The notes: generated from the sequence alone by a model not told the origin. A stretch of DNA of 64,000 nt from Kuafuiihalomonas sp964473255 (GCA_964473255.1 CAYYOT010000015.1:1-64000), one strand, 5' to 3'. Numbered from the stretch's first letter, positions 45,642 through 55,924 are shown. A program made the numbers and translations.

Positions 45642-47789
45642 TCAGAACCCGTATGCCGACGCCTCGACCTCGAACACGGAGTACAGCCCCACGGGATGAA
45701 TCAGATCGAAAGCATACAGGGAGCTTCCGATCTTCTCGAAGCCCGACTTCTGCCCGCCGACGATCCGACGTCGGATCGGCTCGACCTCGAGATCTTCGAG
45801 CTGAACGACGTTGCGCTCCTCGATGGGGACGGGGACGAACGGCTTCGCTGAGCTTATCATGATCTGTCCCTCGGCGTTCACCACCAGCGAGCGCCGCCAG
45901 CCATCCATCAAGTCTCCGTCTTTCGCCATGCGCTTCTGAAGGAGAGACACGTTGAGATCCATGCCCGCCACGCCGAGGATCTCGCCTCCGATCGAACGGA
46001 CGGCCATGTTGCAGGGCATGAGCGGAAGGCCCGAAGCCTTGTCCCAGTACATGGAACCCCAGGAAGGCTCCGAGAGCTTGCGACCGGATACGTACCAGGG
46101 CCGGATCCTCGGGTCGAAGCCGTCGGGATAGGGAGCATTTCCGGGGTAGGAGACCATCAGCCCGTCCTCGACGGCGACGTACGCGTACTGGACGGCCAAG
46201 ATGGTCTTTGCCGAGCCGTCCCGCTCGGATTTCGTGGTTTGCCGTGCTTGCTTGGACAAGCTCAACGCTTCGGCCGGCAATCGGCCTTGCAGAGGAGCGA
46301 GCGCTCGCACCGAAGGAGGCGGCTCGTTCGGGTCGCCGTCCCAGAGATAGATCGGTTCGGCCAGGGTGATGAACTGCCCGCCATAGATCGGGAGTCGCCC
46401 GCGCCCCTCCGGCCCTTGCTCGGCCATGAGTTCTTCGGGGGTGAGAGGGTCGAACGCCTCGGAGGATCGGCCGGCTCCCTCCAGGAGTTCCCCCGTGGCG
46501 GCGGCCAGTGCCCGTACGCCGCCCTCGAACAGGCGCAGGCGCTCGTTGGCCGTCCGATTCAGCTCGGTCACCTTGCTGAAGAGTGCGGTGAGCCCCTCGG
46601 TTCGGCGAGCCGCGACCTCGAGACTCCAAACCACGGACGCTGCCCCCATCAGCACCAAGGCCAAGAGCACGCCCATCGAGAGGACCGGCCGTCGCGTGAT
46701 CGCCCGCGTCACCTTGCGAACGATGGAGTCCGGCATCACTTCCAGCTCCTCGTCGCGGATGAACCGACGAACGTCGGCGGACAGCGCCTCGACCGAACGA
46801 TATCGCTTCTCCGGCTCGGGATGCGTGCTGCGTTCGATGATGGCAGCCAGGCCCGGAGGGACCTCTTCACCGGAAGGCCGTTCTAGGGGCACCCGGTAAC
46901 CGACCGCAGCGCGGGAGAGTGCTTCTTCCAGGCTCTTGCCTCTTCGAGGAGGCCGAAGAGAGACGAGCTCATGAAGGATCATCCCGAGTGCGTACTGGTC
47001 CGAAGCCTCCCCGACTCGGTCTTGATCACCCCCAGCTTGCTCCGGGGGCATGTAGATGGGTGTTCCCAGCACCTGCCCCATGGCCGTAGCCTTGGCATCA
47101 CTCGAACTGGTCACCACGACACCGGGCGAAGCGCCGTCCTGCAATATGGCTTGCTCCAGCGATTGACTCTTCACTCGAGCCAATCCCCAGTCCATCACGT
47201 AGACTTGATTGAACGAGCCGAGCATGATGTTCGCGGGCTTCAAATCGCGATGAATGACCCCGCGCGCGTGCGCATAGGCGATCCCATCACAGATGCGCGC
47301 GAAGTGCTCGAGTCGCGTCTTGAGGGCGTAGCGTCCTCGCTGCGCCTTGCCTTTCTCTTCGGCCTGCAGACAGCGATGAATGTAGTCGCCGAGGTCTTTG
47401 CCCTCGATCAGGCGCATGGCGAAAGCCGGGGCCCCGTCTTCGGTACGTTCGAGGCTGTAAAACGGCAGGATGTTGGGATGCTCGAGCTGAGCGCCGACCT
47501 GGGCTTCGACGAAAAAGCGTCGAACGACGCTCGGGTTCTCGACCATCTTGGTGTGCATCACCTTGATGGCCACCACCCGCGCGAGGCGTCGGTCTTCCGC
47601 GGCGAGCACTTTTCCCATGCCGCCCTCGCCCAGCACCGTATGGACGTCGAAGCGCTCGTTGATGTGCTCCCCGATCGGGATCAGCGATTCCATCGCCTCG
47701 TCGCCGACCGCTTCCGGTCGAACCGAAACGAAGGTGTCGTCCGGCTCGCTGTCGTCGTCCCTGCCCCGGCGCGGTTCGTCGTTGCTCAT
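45642..47789 (-). CDS. Ser/Thr kinase with extracytoplasmic Cache domain
   Basis: 715 residues. Kinase domain about 46-345: glycine loop GEGGMGKV, Lys76, catalytic Asp181 (HRDLKPAN) and a DWG (Asp199) in place of DFG, as seen in some bacterial kinases. A membrane helix lies at about 367-388. The outside 325 residues have the dCache pattern, including a helix after the membrane, YVAVEDGLMVSYPG, and the DPRIRPWYVSGRK motif. Cache domains bind small metabolites, and are usual for histidine kinases and chemoreceptors but uncommon on Ser/Thr kinases. I chose the ATG at 47789 (GAGG upstream); an ATG at 47810 is possible. The giant TPR gene lies 61 bases upstream in the same direction. Confidence 0.87.
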   Translation of the reverse strand: MSNDEPRRGRDDDSEPDDTFVSVRPEAVGDEAMESLIPIGEHINERFDVHTVLGEGGMGKVLAAEDRRLARVVAIKVMHTKMVENPSVVRRFFVEAQVGAQLEHPNILPFYSLERTEDGAPAFAMRLIEGKDLGDYIHRCLQAEEKGKAQRGRYALKTRLEHFARICDGIAYAHARGVIHRDLKPANIMLGSFNQVYVMDWGLARVKSQSLEQAILQDGASPGVVVTSSSDAKATAMGQVLGTPIYMPPEQAGGDQDRVGEASDQYALGMILHELVSLRPPRRGKSLEEALSRAAVGYRVPLERPSGEEVPPGLAAIIERSTHPEPEKRYRSVEALSADVRRFIRDEELEVMPDSIVRKVTRAITRRPVLSMGVLLALVLMGAASVVWSLEVAARRTEGLTALFSKVTELNRTANERLRLFEGGVRALAAATGELLEGAGRSSEAFDPLTPEELMAEQGPEGRGRLPIYGGQFITLAEPIYLWDGDPNEPPPSVRALAPLQGRLPAEALSLSKQARQTTKSERDGSAKTILAVQYAYVAVEDGLMVSYPGNAPYPDGFDPRIRPWYVSGRKLSEPSWGSMYWDKASGLPLMPCNMAVRSIGGEILGVAGMDLNVSLLQKRMAKDGDLMDGWRRSLVVNAEGQIMISSAKPFVPVPIEERNVVQLEDLEVEPIRRRIVGGQKSGFEKIGSSLYAFDLIHPVGLYSVFEVEASAYGF

Positions 47790-47850
47790 GGCACCTCGGT
47801 CGGGCGCCATCGGGCCCCCGGTAGGTTTCAGCCTCGGCTCACCTCTCGGG

Positions 47851-50800
47851 TCAAGGCGCCGCCATGACCAAGCGGCAGGCCCAGCCCAAAAAAGCCTTCC
47901 CGGCAGCGAAGCGGACGATCCCGGGCCAGATCCGTCGCCGTGATGGTGAGGCCTCGGCGTCGACCTGTCGACGGACCACCGACCACGACAGCGAACCCAC
48001 CAGGCCTCCGCACTGCGTATTGATCCGAGCCGCGTCGAGCGTCGTCCTCCACGTACTCGGCACCTCGTCGGCAACCCGCAAGAGATCGACACGGGCTTCA
48101 TCGTCGAGGCGCTCCAGTGCTCGAGCCCGACGCCGAGCCCGCTTCACATCCAGGCCCAACGCCTCCGGCGCGGTGGGAGATAAGCCGGCGACCGTCTCGA
48201 TCAAGGCGAGCGGCTCGAAGACGCTGAGGACCAGCACGTCGGGACGAAGGCTGGCGAACGCTCGCCCCAAGTGAAATCCCAGATCTTCCGGGGACAGGGC
48301 TGTGCACCAAGCAAGATCCACGGCGACCCCCGGCTGCCCATCGAGAAAAACGGCCTCGGTCGGATGGGCCGCCCCGTCGAGCTCGTACATTTGCACATCC
48401 GGTGCATCCCAGCGGTGCTTCATGGCCGTAAATGCCGACGACAAGCCGTCGGGCAGCTCGTCGAGCACGAGCGCGCGCCGCGAGACGGTGTGCTTGTGCC
48501 AACCGTCTCGGGCCCGCTCCAGCATTGCGATCCCGTGACAAGCGAGGGCCGAGGATATCCCGTCGGTCGGCTCGGGTAGGCCGCGGAACGGGACCGCAGG
48601 CACGTCGAGGAGAGGTGGCGTCTGCAGAGCATCGGTCCGGATCGAACGAACGAGCGCGGCCGCCGACTCTCGCCCCGCAGCGCGAAGCCAATGCTCGACG
48701 CGTTCCATCGCCGGGACATGTCCGGGACACGTCTCGAGTACGTCGAGCCAGGCCTTCGCCGCTTCCATCGCCGACTCGGGAGAATCGCCGGTACCATCAT
48801 CGGCCACGAGCGCCTGGAGAAGCGACCAGTTGGCGCCGGGTTCGAGGCCCCGCAGGGCATCGCACGCGGTATCGACCGCTGCCGGATCGAACGCACGAAA
48901 AGCGCCGATCTCCGCCGCCGAGCGAAACGCCCGGGCCGCCGACTCGAACCGGCCCGACCGAGCCTCGGAGCGTCCGAGGTCGACGAACAACTCGGGAACG
49001 AGCTCGGCGTCGCCGTCGTACTCCAGGAGCTCGGCCAGGTCGCGGACGGCGCGCGGCGTCGGCTCCACCTCGATGGCGGCTCGGAGCAGATCGTAGCTGA
49101 GCCAGCGATTTTGGCTTCGCGCCCAGGTCGCGGCTCTCCGCAGCGCCTCCGCCCGCGCCGCGCCGTGCAGCTGCATGGCTCGACTGCGGAGTGCTTCCGC
49201 CGCGGCGACGTCATCACCACTACGGTGTCGGTAAAGGGCAAGCCGCTCACACAGCTCGGCGTCCACGGGCCGATGGCCGACCGCTTCGGCCAAGACAACC
49301 GCGGCGCGGGCCGGGTCTTCGGCACGCTCCCCGAAGAGAAAGCCCGACCGGGAGAGCGCTCGGACGCGGTCATCCTCGCGCTCCGTTCGTAGAGCCAGGC
49401 GCCGCAGTGCCTCCGCGGCCTCGAACCAGCGCTCGTCCTCTTCCAGGCCCTCGGCCCACAAGGCCAAGGCGTCGGCGCTTTCCTCGATTTCGATGGAGCG
49501 CTCCACCAGTCGCAAAGCCGACGACCAGTCGCCCAGGGCTCGCTTGGCCTTGGCCATCCTCAGGTAGATGTCTGCGCGGTCCGCCGCACTCAGCGTCGAC
49601 TCGTGCCAAAGGACGAGCGTCGCCGACAGGTCGTAGACCTCATCCCAAACGCTGCGTTCTTCCAGCAGGGCGGCGAGGCGCTCGAGCGAACGCCGACGGT
49701 GCGGCTCCGACGATAGCGCGCCTCGATACGCCTCGATCGCTCCCCCCGGATCCCGCACACGTTCGAGGAGTACGCCGGCACGCTCCCGCCAGTCGGCGGC
49801 GTCGGCCGACAGCAGCGCGCGGTCGGCCGCCTCGAGATAGCGAAGCGCGGCACGACCCGGCTCTCGAGGTTCGAGGAGCGAGGCTACGCGCACATAGAGG
49901 TCGGTCTGGTCGGGATCGACGTCGAGCGCCGACTCGTACAGGACGGCCGCTTTTTGGTCGTCGCCCAAGCGGGTCTCGGCAAGGTGACCGGCTTCGGTCA
50001 GGCGCTGCGCGCGAGTGCTGACATCGCTGGCCAGCTGGGCCGACCGCACCAGCCAGGTCAGGGCCTGAACCCAGTCCCCGCGTTCCGACTTCAAGCGGCA
50101 GAGGGCTTCGACCGCCGGCTCACAGGCCGCATCCGACGCGAGTGCGGCCTCGAAAGCCGCTTCCGCTCGATCGCGGTCGTCGAGCTGGTCTCGCGCGGTC
50201 CGCCCCGCGGCCACGAAGGCATGGGCCGCCGCTGGTCCTTCCTGATGGGCTGCCAGTCGCTCATACAGCTCGGCTGCCTGCTCGAACTCCTTGCGACGAA
50301 AGGCAACGTCCGCCGCGAGCTCCAGAACCTCGGGTTCGTCGGACGCCTCGAGCAGTGCATCGCGCAAGAGGAACCAGGCGCGTTCCAGGTCGAGGTCGAC
50401 CTCGTACGCCAGACGGGCGAGGGATGCCGCGGTCAAGGCAACGAGGCGCGGATCCTCGAGCTGCGCCATGCGTCGTTCGAGAGTTCGCTTCACCGGCATC
50501 CAATCCAAGCGCTCGAGCTGTAGACGCTCGCGCTCGCGGGAGACCTCGAGATCGAACGGGCCCTCCTCCTCGGCTTGGGACAGCACTTCGAGCGCCCGCG
50601 CTTTGTCGTCCATCTTCGCCTCGAACAACCGGGCGAGGGCTTTGCGCACCGCGAGTCTTCCTTCGACGGACTCGGAGGCGTCCAGGCGACGCCGCAGGAT
50701 CGTCACGACGGAGTCCCACCGCTGCTGGCGGCGGTGCACGTCCTCCAGGAGCTCGAGCAGCACGGCTTCCCGAGGGAAGCGGTCGAGGCCCGCTTCGGCG

Positions 50801-52356
50801 ACCGCTTCTGCCTGCTCGTAGTCTTCCCGCTCATCGATGAGGATTCGGGTCAGTTCGACGTGTGCGCGCCTCGCGACCTCGCCATCGGGACTGTCGAGTC
50901 CGGCCTGGAGCTGCTGGATGCGCGGCTGCTGATGAAAGCCCGAGACGATGGCCGCTGCGGGCTCGGACGGCCGCATCGCATCGTCTCCGGAAAGAAGTTC
51001 GGGCGCCCGGCGCTCCCCGGTCTCCTCGAGCCGAGTCTGCTCGACCCGCAGAACATCCGCTTCGCGTCCGAGCATGGCGTAGAGCCGTTCGAGCTTCTCC
51101 AGGATCCGCAGCCGATCGCTTCCGACGGCGTCGCTGAGCGCGGCCTCCAGCAGCTCGACCTGTTCGCGGCGGCGACCCAGTCGCTCCAACAGTGGCTCCA
51201 GGCGTCGTTGAGCCTCGGGTTGGCGTGGCTCGTCCTCGAGCAGCTCGAAATACACGCGCACCGCTTCCTGGGGACGCATCAAGGCTTGCCCGTACAAATG
51301 CCCCAGTCGCAGTCGAAGGAAGCTCTTGAGCAGGCCATTGTCGGTCTCGGCCACGACACGCTCGAAGGTGCGAGCCACGCGGTCGAGGTCATCGGCGATC
51401 AGGCCGAGGCGCATGACCTCTTCCTGAAGCTCTCGATCATCGGGACGATGACGAAGAGCGCGGGTGAGCGCGAGCAAAGCACGTCGGTGATCCTGCAGCT
51501 CGTGCTCGTAGATTCCGGCAAGACGTCGTTCGAGCCGGACCGGCTGGGGCGTCGAGCGGATCGAGTTGACTCCTTGGCTCAGCTTTTCTTCGAAGCGGTC
51601 GAGCTGGGGCCCGATCGCCGCAGCGCTCTCCAGGTCCGGAATCGAGTCCGGATCCTCTCCGATCTCGTACAGCGCCGAACGTAGACACACGAGCGCCCGA
51701 CGGGCGTCCGACAACGGGCCCAGGTACAGCTGGGCGAGCCGGACGTCGAGCGCTGCTCGGACCTCGGGGTCGTCGGTGGACAGCATGAGGTCGCCGATCA
51801 CGAAAGCGAGGTCTTCGTGGCGCCTCGTCCGCTCGGCCAGGTGGGTCAATTCGACGATCCACGTCGGATCCTGAGGCGCATGAGCGACCGCCTTAGCCAC
51901 CTCGTCGAACGCGCCGCCGGGATCGTTCAGGTGTTCTTCGAGAACCTCGGAGATGTAGAAGTGGAGTTCGGCCTGCTCGGCGCCGTCCGCCTGACGGAGC
52001 CAGGTTCGGTAGTGGTCCACCAGCTCGAGCCAGGCACTTCGACGATGAAGAAACAGGGCCAGGGCGTGCAGTGCCTGCCGATCGTGGGGCCGAGCCTCTA
52101 GAGCCCGTCGGAGTGCGGGCTCGGCTTCACCCGGCCGCCGCAGCTCCTCGACCCACGTAGCCGCCGACTCGATCCAGGCGTCGGCGGCAGCGTCGATGCG
52201 ATCCGCCGAGAAGAGCGCCTCGGCCCGCAGCGACCAGGCCTCGGCGAGATATTCGGGGCGGCCTTCCACGAGCGCACGCCCGCGGATCCGATCGAACCGA
52301 AGATCGGAGGACGGGTCGACCCGCAGCGCTTCCAGCTCGTCGCGAAGATCCGACAC
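47851..52356 (-). CDS. Giant TPR protein
   Basis: 1501 residues. Almost the whole chain to about residue 1230 is made of TPR or TPR-like helix pairs (over 25), rich in Ala, Leu, Arg and Glu, with no signal peptide or membrane segment. The final 250 residues change character (HKHTVSRRALVLDELPDGLS, then GVAVDLAWCTALSPEDLGFHLG) and form a non-TPR domain conserved in pattern with myxobacterial TPR proteins but without known function. The start is a GTG. It precedes the Cache kinase in the same direction and may be its scaffold or substrate (inference from position). Confidence 0.8.
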   Translation of the reverse strand: MSDLRDELEALRVDPSSDLRFDRIRGRALVEGRPEYLAEAWSLRAEALFSADRIDAAADAWIESAATWVEELRRPGEAEPALRRALEARPHDRQALHALALFLHRRSAWLELVDHYRTWLRQADGAEQAELHFYISEVLEEHLNDPGGAFDEVAKAVAHAPQDPTWIVELTHLAERTRRHEDLAFVIGDLMLSTDDPEVRAALDVRLAQLYLGPLSDARRALVCLRSALYEIGEDPDSIPDLESAAAIGPQLDRFEEKLSQGVNSIRSTPQPVRLERRLAGIYEHELQDHRRALLALTRALRHRPDDRELQEEVMRLGLIADDLDRVARTFERVVAETDNGLLKSFLRLRLGHLYGQALMRPQEAVRVYFELLEDEPRQPEAQRRLEPLLERLGRRREQVELLEAALSDAVGSDRLRILEKLERLYAMLGREADVLRVEQTRLEETGERRAPELLSGDDAMRPSEPAAAIVSGFHQQPRIQQLQAGLDSPDGEVARRAHVELTRILIDEREDYEQAEAVAEAGLDRFPREAVLLELLEDVHRRQQRWDSVVTILRRRLDASESVEGRLAVRKALARLFEAKMDDKARALEVLSQAEEEGPFDLEVSRERERLQLERLDWMPVKRTLERRMAQLEDPRLVALTAASLARLAYEVDLDLERAWFLLRDALLEASDEPEVLELAADVAFRRKEFEQAAELYERLAAHQEGPAAAHAFVAAGRTARDQLDDRDRAEAAFEAALASDAACEPAVEALCRLKSERGDWVQALTWLVRSAQLASDVSTRAQRLTEAGHLAETRLGDDQKAAVLYESALDVDPDQTDLYVRVASLLEPREPGRAALRYLEAADRALLSADAADWRERAGVLLERVRDPGGAIEAYRGALSSEPHRRRSLERLAALLEERSVWDEVYDLSATLVLWHESTLSAADRADIYLRMAKAKRALGDWSSALRLVERSIEIEESADALALWAEGLEEDERWFEAAEALRRLALRTEREDDRVRALSRSGFLFGERAEDPARAAVVLAEAVGHRPVDAELCERLALYRHRSGDDVAAAEALRSRAMQLHGAARAEALRRAATWARSQNRWLSYDLLRAAIEVEPTPRAVRDLAELLEYDGDAELVPELFVDLGRSEARSGRFESAARAFRSAAEIGAFRAFDPAAVDTACDALRGLEPGANWSLLQALVADDGTGDSPESAMEAAKAWLDVLETCPGHVPAMERVEHWLRAAGRESAAALVRSIRTDALQTPPLLDVPAVPFRGLPEPTDGISSALACHGIAMLERARDGWHKHTVSRRALVLDELPDGLSSAFTAMKHRWDAPDVQMYELDGAAHPTEAVFLDGQPGVAVDLAWCTALSPEDLGFHLGRAFASLRPDVLVLSVFEPLALIETVAGLSPTAPEALGLDVKRARRRARALERLDDEARVDLLRVADEVPSTWRTTLDAARINTQCGGLVGSLSWSVVRRQVDAEASPSRRRIWPGIVRFAAGKAFLGWACRLVMAAP

Positions 52357-52406
52357 TCGGCCAAGGCTAGCCGAGGCCGGAGGCGGACGAAACGCCCGCC
52401 GAAGGC

Positions 52407-53588
52407 TCAGGCAAAGGCGCTGAGCCCCGTCACCGCCCGACCGAGTACGAGCGTGTGGATATCGTGGGTGCCCTCGTAGGTAATGACGCTCTCGAGGTTG
52501 GTCATGTGCCGGAACACCGGATACTCATCGGCGATCCCGTTGGCGCCCAGGATATCGCGCGCAGCGCGCGCCACGTCGAGCGCGACTATCACGTTGTTGC
52601 GCTTGGCCAAGCTGACCTGCACGGGATCCAGAACCTCTTGATCCTTGTTGCGGCCGAGCTGAAGAGCCAGCAGTTGGGCCTTCACGATTTCGGTGATCAT
52701 GTCCGCGAACTTGGCCTGCACCAGTTGAAAGCCGGCGATGGGTCGGTCGAACTGCACCCGGTCCTTGGCGTAGTCCAAAGAGGCGCGGAAGCAGGCGATG
52801 GCCGCGCCCACGGCTCCCCACGCGATACCGTACCGGGCCTGATTGAGGCAGCTCAGTGGCCCTTTGAGACCGGCGACGCCCGGCAGCATGTGGGTCTTGG
52901 GAACGCGGACTTCCTCGAGCACCAATCCGCTCGTGACCGAGGCCCGAAGTGAGAACTTTCCTTTGACGTCGTAGCTCGAAAAGCCGGCTCGATCCGCGTC
53001 GACGACGAATCCGCGGATCGACTTGGGGTCCTCACCGTCGGTCTTGGCCCACACGATCGCGAGGTCGGCCACGCTTCCGTTCGTGATCCACAGCTTCTCA
53101 CCGCTCAAGACCCAGCTGTCTCCGTCATCGACTGCCTTCGTCTTCATCCCGCCGGGGTCCGACCCGTGGTCCGGCTCCGTCAGCCCAAAGCAGCCGATCA
53201 AGTCTCCGGCCGCCATCTTGGGCAGGTACGTGGTCTTCAGGTCTTCCGACCCGTAAGCCCAGATGGGAAACATGGCGAGGGAACCCTGAACGGAAGCGAA
53301 CGACCGCAGGCCGGAGTCGCCTCGCTCGAGCTCCTGCATGGCCAGGCCGTATTCGACCGCCGACATCCCCGGGCAGCCGTACCCCTTGAGGCTCGTGCCG
53401 AGCAGGCCCAGCTCACCCATCTCCGTCCGAAGCTCGGTGGGAAAAGTGCCGTTTCGGTAGTGCTCGGTGACGACCGGAAGATAACGCTCGTCGACCCAGC
53501 GACCGACGTTGTCGCGGACGAGGCGCTCGTCGTCGGAGAGGAGCCGGTCGATCCGATACAGGTCGGTTCCGTGAAAAGGCTCGGCCAT
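52407..53588 (-). CDS. gcdH: Glutaryl-CoA dehydrogenase
   Basis: 393-residue acyl-CoA dehydrogenase. The general base is Glu372 in YEGTHDIHTLVLG, the signature of glutaryl-CoA dehydrogenases (Glu370 in the human enzyme). The FAD-binding blocks CFGLTEPDHGSDPGGMKT and the WITNG motif are intact. It oxidises and decarboxylates glutaryl-CoA to crotonyl-CoA in lysine, tryptophan and aromatic breakdown, which would feed the crotonase, hydroxyacyl-CoA dehydrogenase and thiolase encoded at 3-14 kb. The gene starts 12 bases after the stop of the PEGA kinase gene in the same direction. Confidence 0.92.
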   Translation of the reverse strand: MAEPFHGTDLYRIDRLLSDDERLVRDNVGRWVDERYLPVVTEHYRNGTFPTELRTEMGELGLLGTSLKGYGCPGMSAVEYGLAMQELERGDSGLRSFASVQGSLAMFPIWAYGSEDLKTTYLPKMAAGDLIGCFGLTEPDHGSDPGGMKTKAVDDGDSWVLSGEKLWITNGSVADLAIVWAKTDGEDPKSIRGFVVDADRAGFSSYDVKGKFSLRASVTSGLVLEEVRVPKTHMLPGVAGLKGPLSCLNQARYGIAWGAVGAAIACFRASLDYAKDRVQFDRPIAGFQLVQAKFADMITEIVKAQLLALQLGRNKDQEVLDPVQVSLAKRNNVIVALDVARAARDILGANGIADEYPVFRHMTNLESVITYEGTHDIHTLVLGRAVTGLSAFA

Positions 53589-53600
53589 GGAGCAGACCTA

Positions 53601-55862
53601 TCAGTCCCGGCTCGACCTGTCTCGAACAGACCGGCGGGCCGGAGGCGACGGGTTCGGGTCCAGGCGAACCTCCAGGCGGTCGGGGAACTGGGCTCGATGC
53701 TGATAGGTCCGCTCGAAGGTACGGTGGCCGTCCGCCCGGATGCGGAGGTCGATGGTGCCGACCTCGGGGAGAGTGCCCAATTCGACCTGCGGCCCGGCGC
53801 CGACCTTCCTCCCGTTGACCCATACCTCGGCGCCGGCGGGCTTGACCTCGACCTCGGGAAACGGACGGAGCTCGACCTCGACCGCGTAGGTCTTCCCTTC
53901 GCGCACCGCGGCAGTGACCTGACGCGCGGCCGGCGTGTGCCCGGCCAGTCGAAGCTCCAGCCGGTGATCGGTTCGCGGCTGGACGGCGATGAGGGCGGGG
54001 GTCGTGCCTCGTTCGACGCCGTCGATGATGATCCGGGCACCGGGAGGTTCGGAGCGTACATCGAGTCGGGGCCACAGCATCTCCGTCCCCAGCAGGAGGT
54101 AGCCGGCCGCCGCGAGCAGGAGCACTCCAAACGCCGCAGCGATGAGCCCCCCCCGCGCCCGAGCCGGTCGTGCTTCGCCCGCGCCCGCGCCCGCGTCCGG
54201 CAAGGCCGCGGCGGGGAGCGGTACCGTGGGCGGGGCCGGACCCTCCCGAGCGGTCACCGCAAAGTCCGTCTCCGGTTCCTCGGCGACCGCGCCGCGCGTC
54301 GCCAAGAGCCGGCGCGCGTCGGCGTCATCGGACCAGGGCTCGGCCGCCGGCTTGGGACCCGAGCTGGGCCCCAGACTCTGGAACCACGGGGAATCGGTCG
54401 TGACGAGGTCCTCCGTATCCGAGCCACGAACACGCGGGATCGAGGGGTCGGAGTCCGTCGAACCCGTCTCCTCGAACGCCAAACCCCGCAAGAGCGTGGG
54501 CCCGGCACCCTCGTCGTCGGTTTCCGACGAGGCGCCCACCGACGGGCCGACGACAGCAAGCTCGGTTGCGGAGTCCGCCACCGCAGATGCCGTCGGAGCT
54601 GGCCTCGCCGCCGAGAGATGCGGCCGAAAGTCGGCGATCGTCCGATCGTCGTCCACGGCCTCGAGGCTCAGACCTGGCGTGGCAATCGTCCGATCGTCTT
54701 CGACGTAAGGCAGCGATTGCGAGGGCTCGATTTCCGGCTCGGCCAAGAGCTCATCGACCGACGCCCAGCCCTCGGAGCCGACGTCCGGGTCCGGGGCCGG
54801 CACCGGGTCCGTCGAATCGGGGGAGCTGACGAGTGCCGCCTCGCCCGGAGGGGACCTATCCCCGCGGCCGGCACGCGCCGCCTCCCACACCCTCTTTCGC
54901 TCGTCACCGGAGAGCGGTTCTCGGAACACGTCGGGCGCCAAGCGGCGCAGGTCGGTCGCCAGACTGTCCGCGTTGGACTGCGACCGCCAGGCCGGCGACG
55001 AGAGCAAGCAGTCTTGCAAGGCTTCTCCCATCTCGTGCGCACTCGACCAGCGTTCGCTCGGCTCGGGATCGAGAGCGCGCATGATGATGGCCTCGAATCG
55101 AGGACCGATCTGCGGGGCGAGCGCTCGCGGAGGTGCGATCTGACGCTTTTCGAACTTGTCGATCGCTTCGAGCAACGAGCAGTGCGCCGTCGGATGATGC
55201 CCCGTCGCCATCAGGTACAGGCAGACTCCCAAGCCGAAGAGGTCCGCCCGGTGATCGACATCATCTCCCCGGACCGCCTCCGGAGCCATGTACCCGAACT
55301 TTCCCTTCAGGATTCCCGCCTGGGTCTCCTGGATCCGTCCTTTGGCGCGGGCGATCCCGAAATCGGTCAGCTTGACCTCGCCATGGACCGAAATGAGGAC
55401 GTTCCCGGGAGTGACGTCGCGGTGCACGATGTTGAGCGGCTGCCGATCGGGGCCGGTCCGCGTGTGGGCATAGCGCAGAGCGCGAGAGAGCTCCGACCCG
55501 ACGAACAGGACCTGGGGCGGCGGCATGACCTCGTCGCGCTCGAGACGGAGCTCGATGATGCGCTCGACGGTAACACCGTGGATGTACTCCATGGCGATGA
55601 AGTGCCGGCCGGCGGCTTTGGAGAAATCGAGAACCGAGACCACGTTCTGGTGGCTGAGGTTCATCGAGATGTTCGCCTCATCGATCAGCATGTCGATGAA
55701 CTGCGCATCTTGCTCGAGTTCTCGCTTCAACACCTTGAGGGCGACATACGGACCGAAGCCCATCGGTCCCGCCTTGGCCGCCAGGTACACATCGCCCATG
55801 CCCCCGGACGCCAAGCGTCGCAGGAGAGTGTACTGCCCGAGCGTCTCCCCGTGGCCGAGCAT
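53601..55862 (-). CDS. Ser/Thr kinase with PEGA domains
   Basis: 753 residues. Kinase domain about 9-280: Lys43, catalytic Asp149 (HRDVTPGN) and Asp167 (DFG). A long acidic Ser/Thr/Pro/Asp-rich linker (about 315-570) carries DDRTIA twice some 20 residues apart, a possible phospho-Thr site for FHA domains. A membrane helix lies at about 573-595. Two PEGA-type beta-sandwich domains lie outside (about 600-735; DVRSEPPGARIIIDG and VEVKPAGAEVWVNG). PEGA domains are found on surface and kinase proteins and may bind cell-wall material. It is 62 bases downstream of tmk. Confidence 0.9.
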   Translation of the reverse strand: MLGHGETLGQYTLLRRLASGGMGDVYLAAKAGPMGFGPYVALKVLKRELEQDAQFIDMLIDEANISMNLSHQNVVSVLDFSKAAGRHFIAMEYIHGVTVERIIELRLERDEVMPPPQVLFVGSELSRALRYAHTRTGPDRQPLNIVHRDVTPGNVLISVHGEVKLTDFGIARAKGRIQETQAGILKGKFGYMAPEAVRGDDVDHRADLFGLGVCLYLMATGHHPTAHCSLLEAIDKFEKRQIAPPRALAPQIGPRFEAIIMRALDPEPSERWSSAHEMGEALQDCLLSSPAWRSQSNADSLATDLRRLAPDVFREPLSGDERKRVWEAARAGRGDRSPPGEAALVSSPDSTDPVPAPDPDVGSEGWASVDELLAEPEIEPSQSLPYVEDDRTIATPGLSLEAVDDDRTIADFRPHLSAARPAPTASAVADSATELAVVGPSVGASSETDDEGAGPTLLRGLAFEETGSTDSDPSIPRVRGSDTEDLVTTDSPWFQSLGPSSGPKPAAEPWSDDADARRLLATRGAVAEEPETDFAVTAREGPAPPTVPLPAAALPDAGAGAGEARPARARGGLIAAAFGVLLLAAAGYLLLGTEMLWPRLDVRSEPPGARIIIDGVERGTTPALIAVQPRTDHRLELRLAGHTPAARQVTAAVREGKTYAVEVELRPFPEVEVKPAGAEVWVNGRKVGAGPQVELGTLPEVGTIDLRIRADGHRTFERTYQHRAQFPDRLEVRLDPNPSPPARRSVRDRSSRD

Positions 55863-55924
55863 CGCCCAACACTACTAGGGGCCGCGACCCAACGTGAAGT
55901 ATGTGGTCAGGGAGGTAAGCCGAT

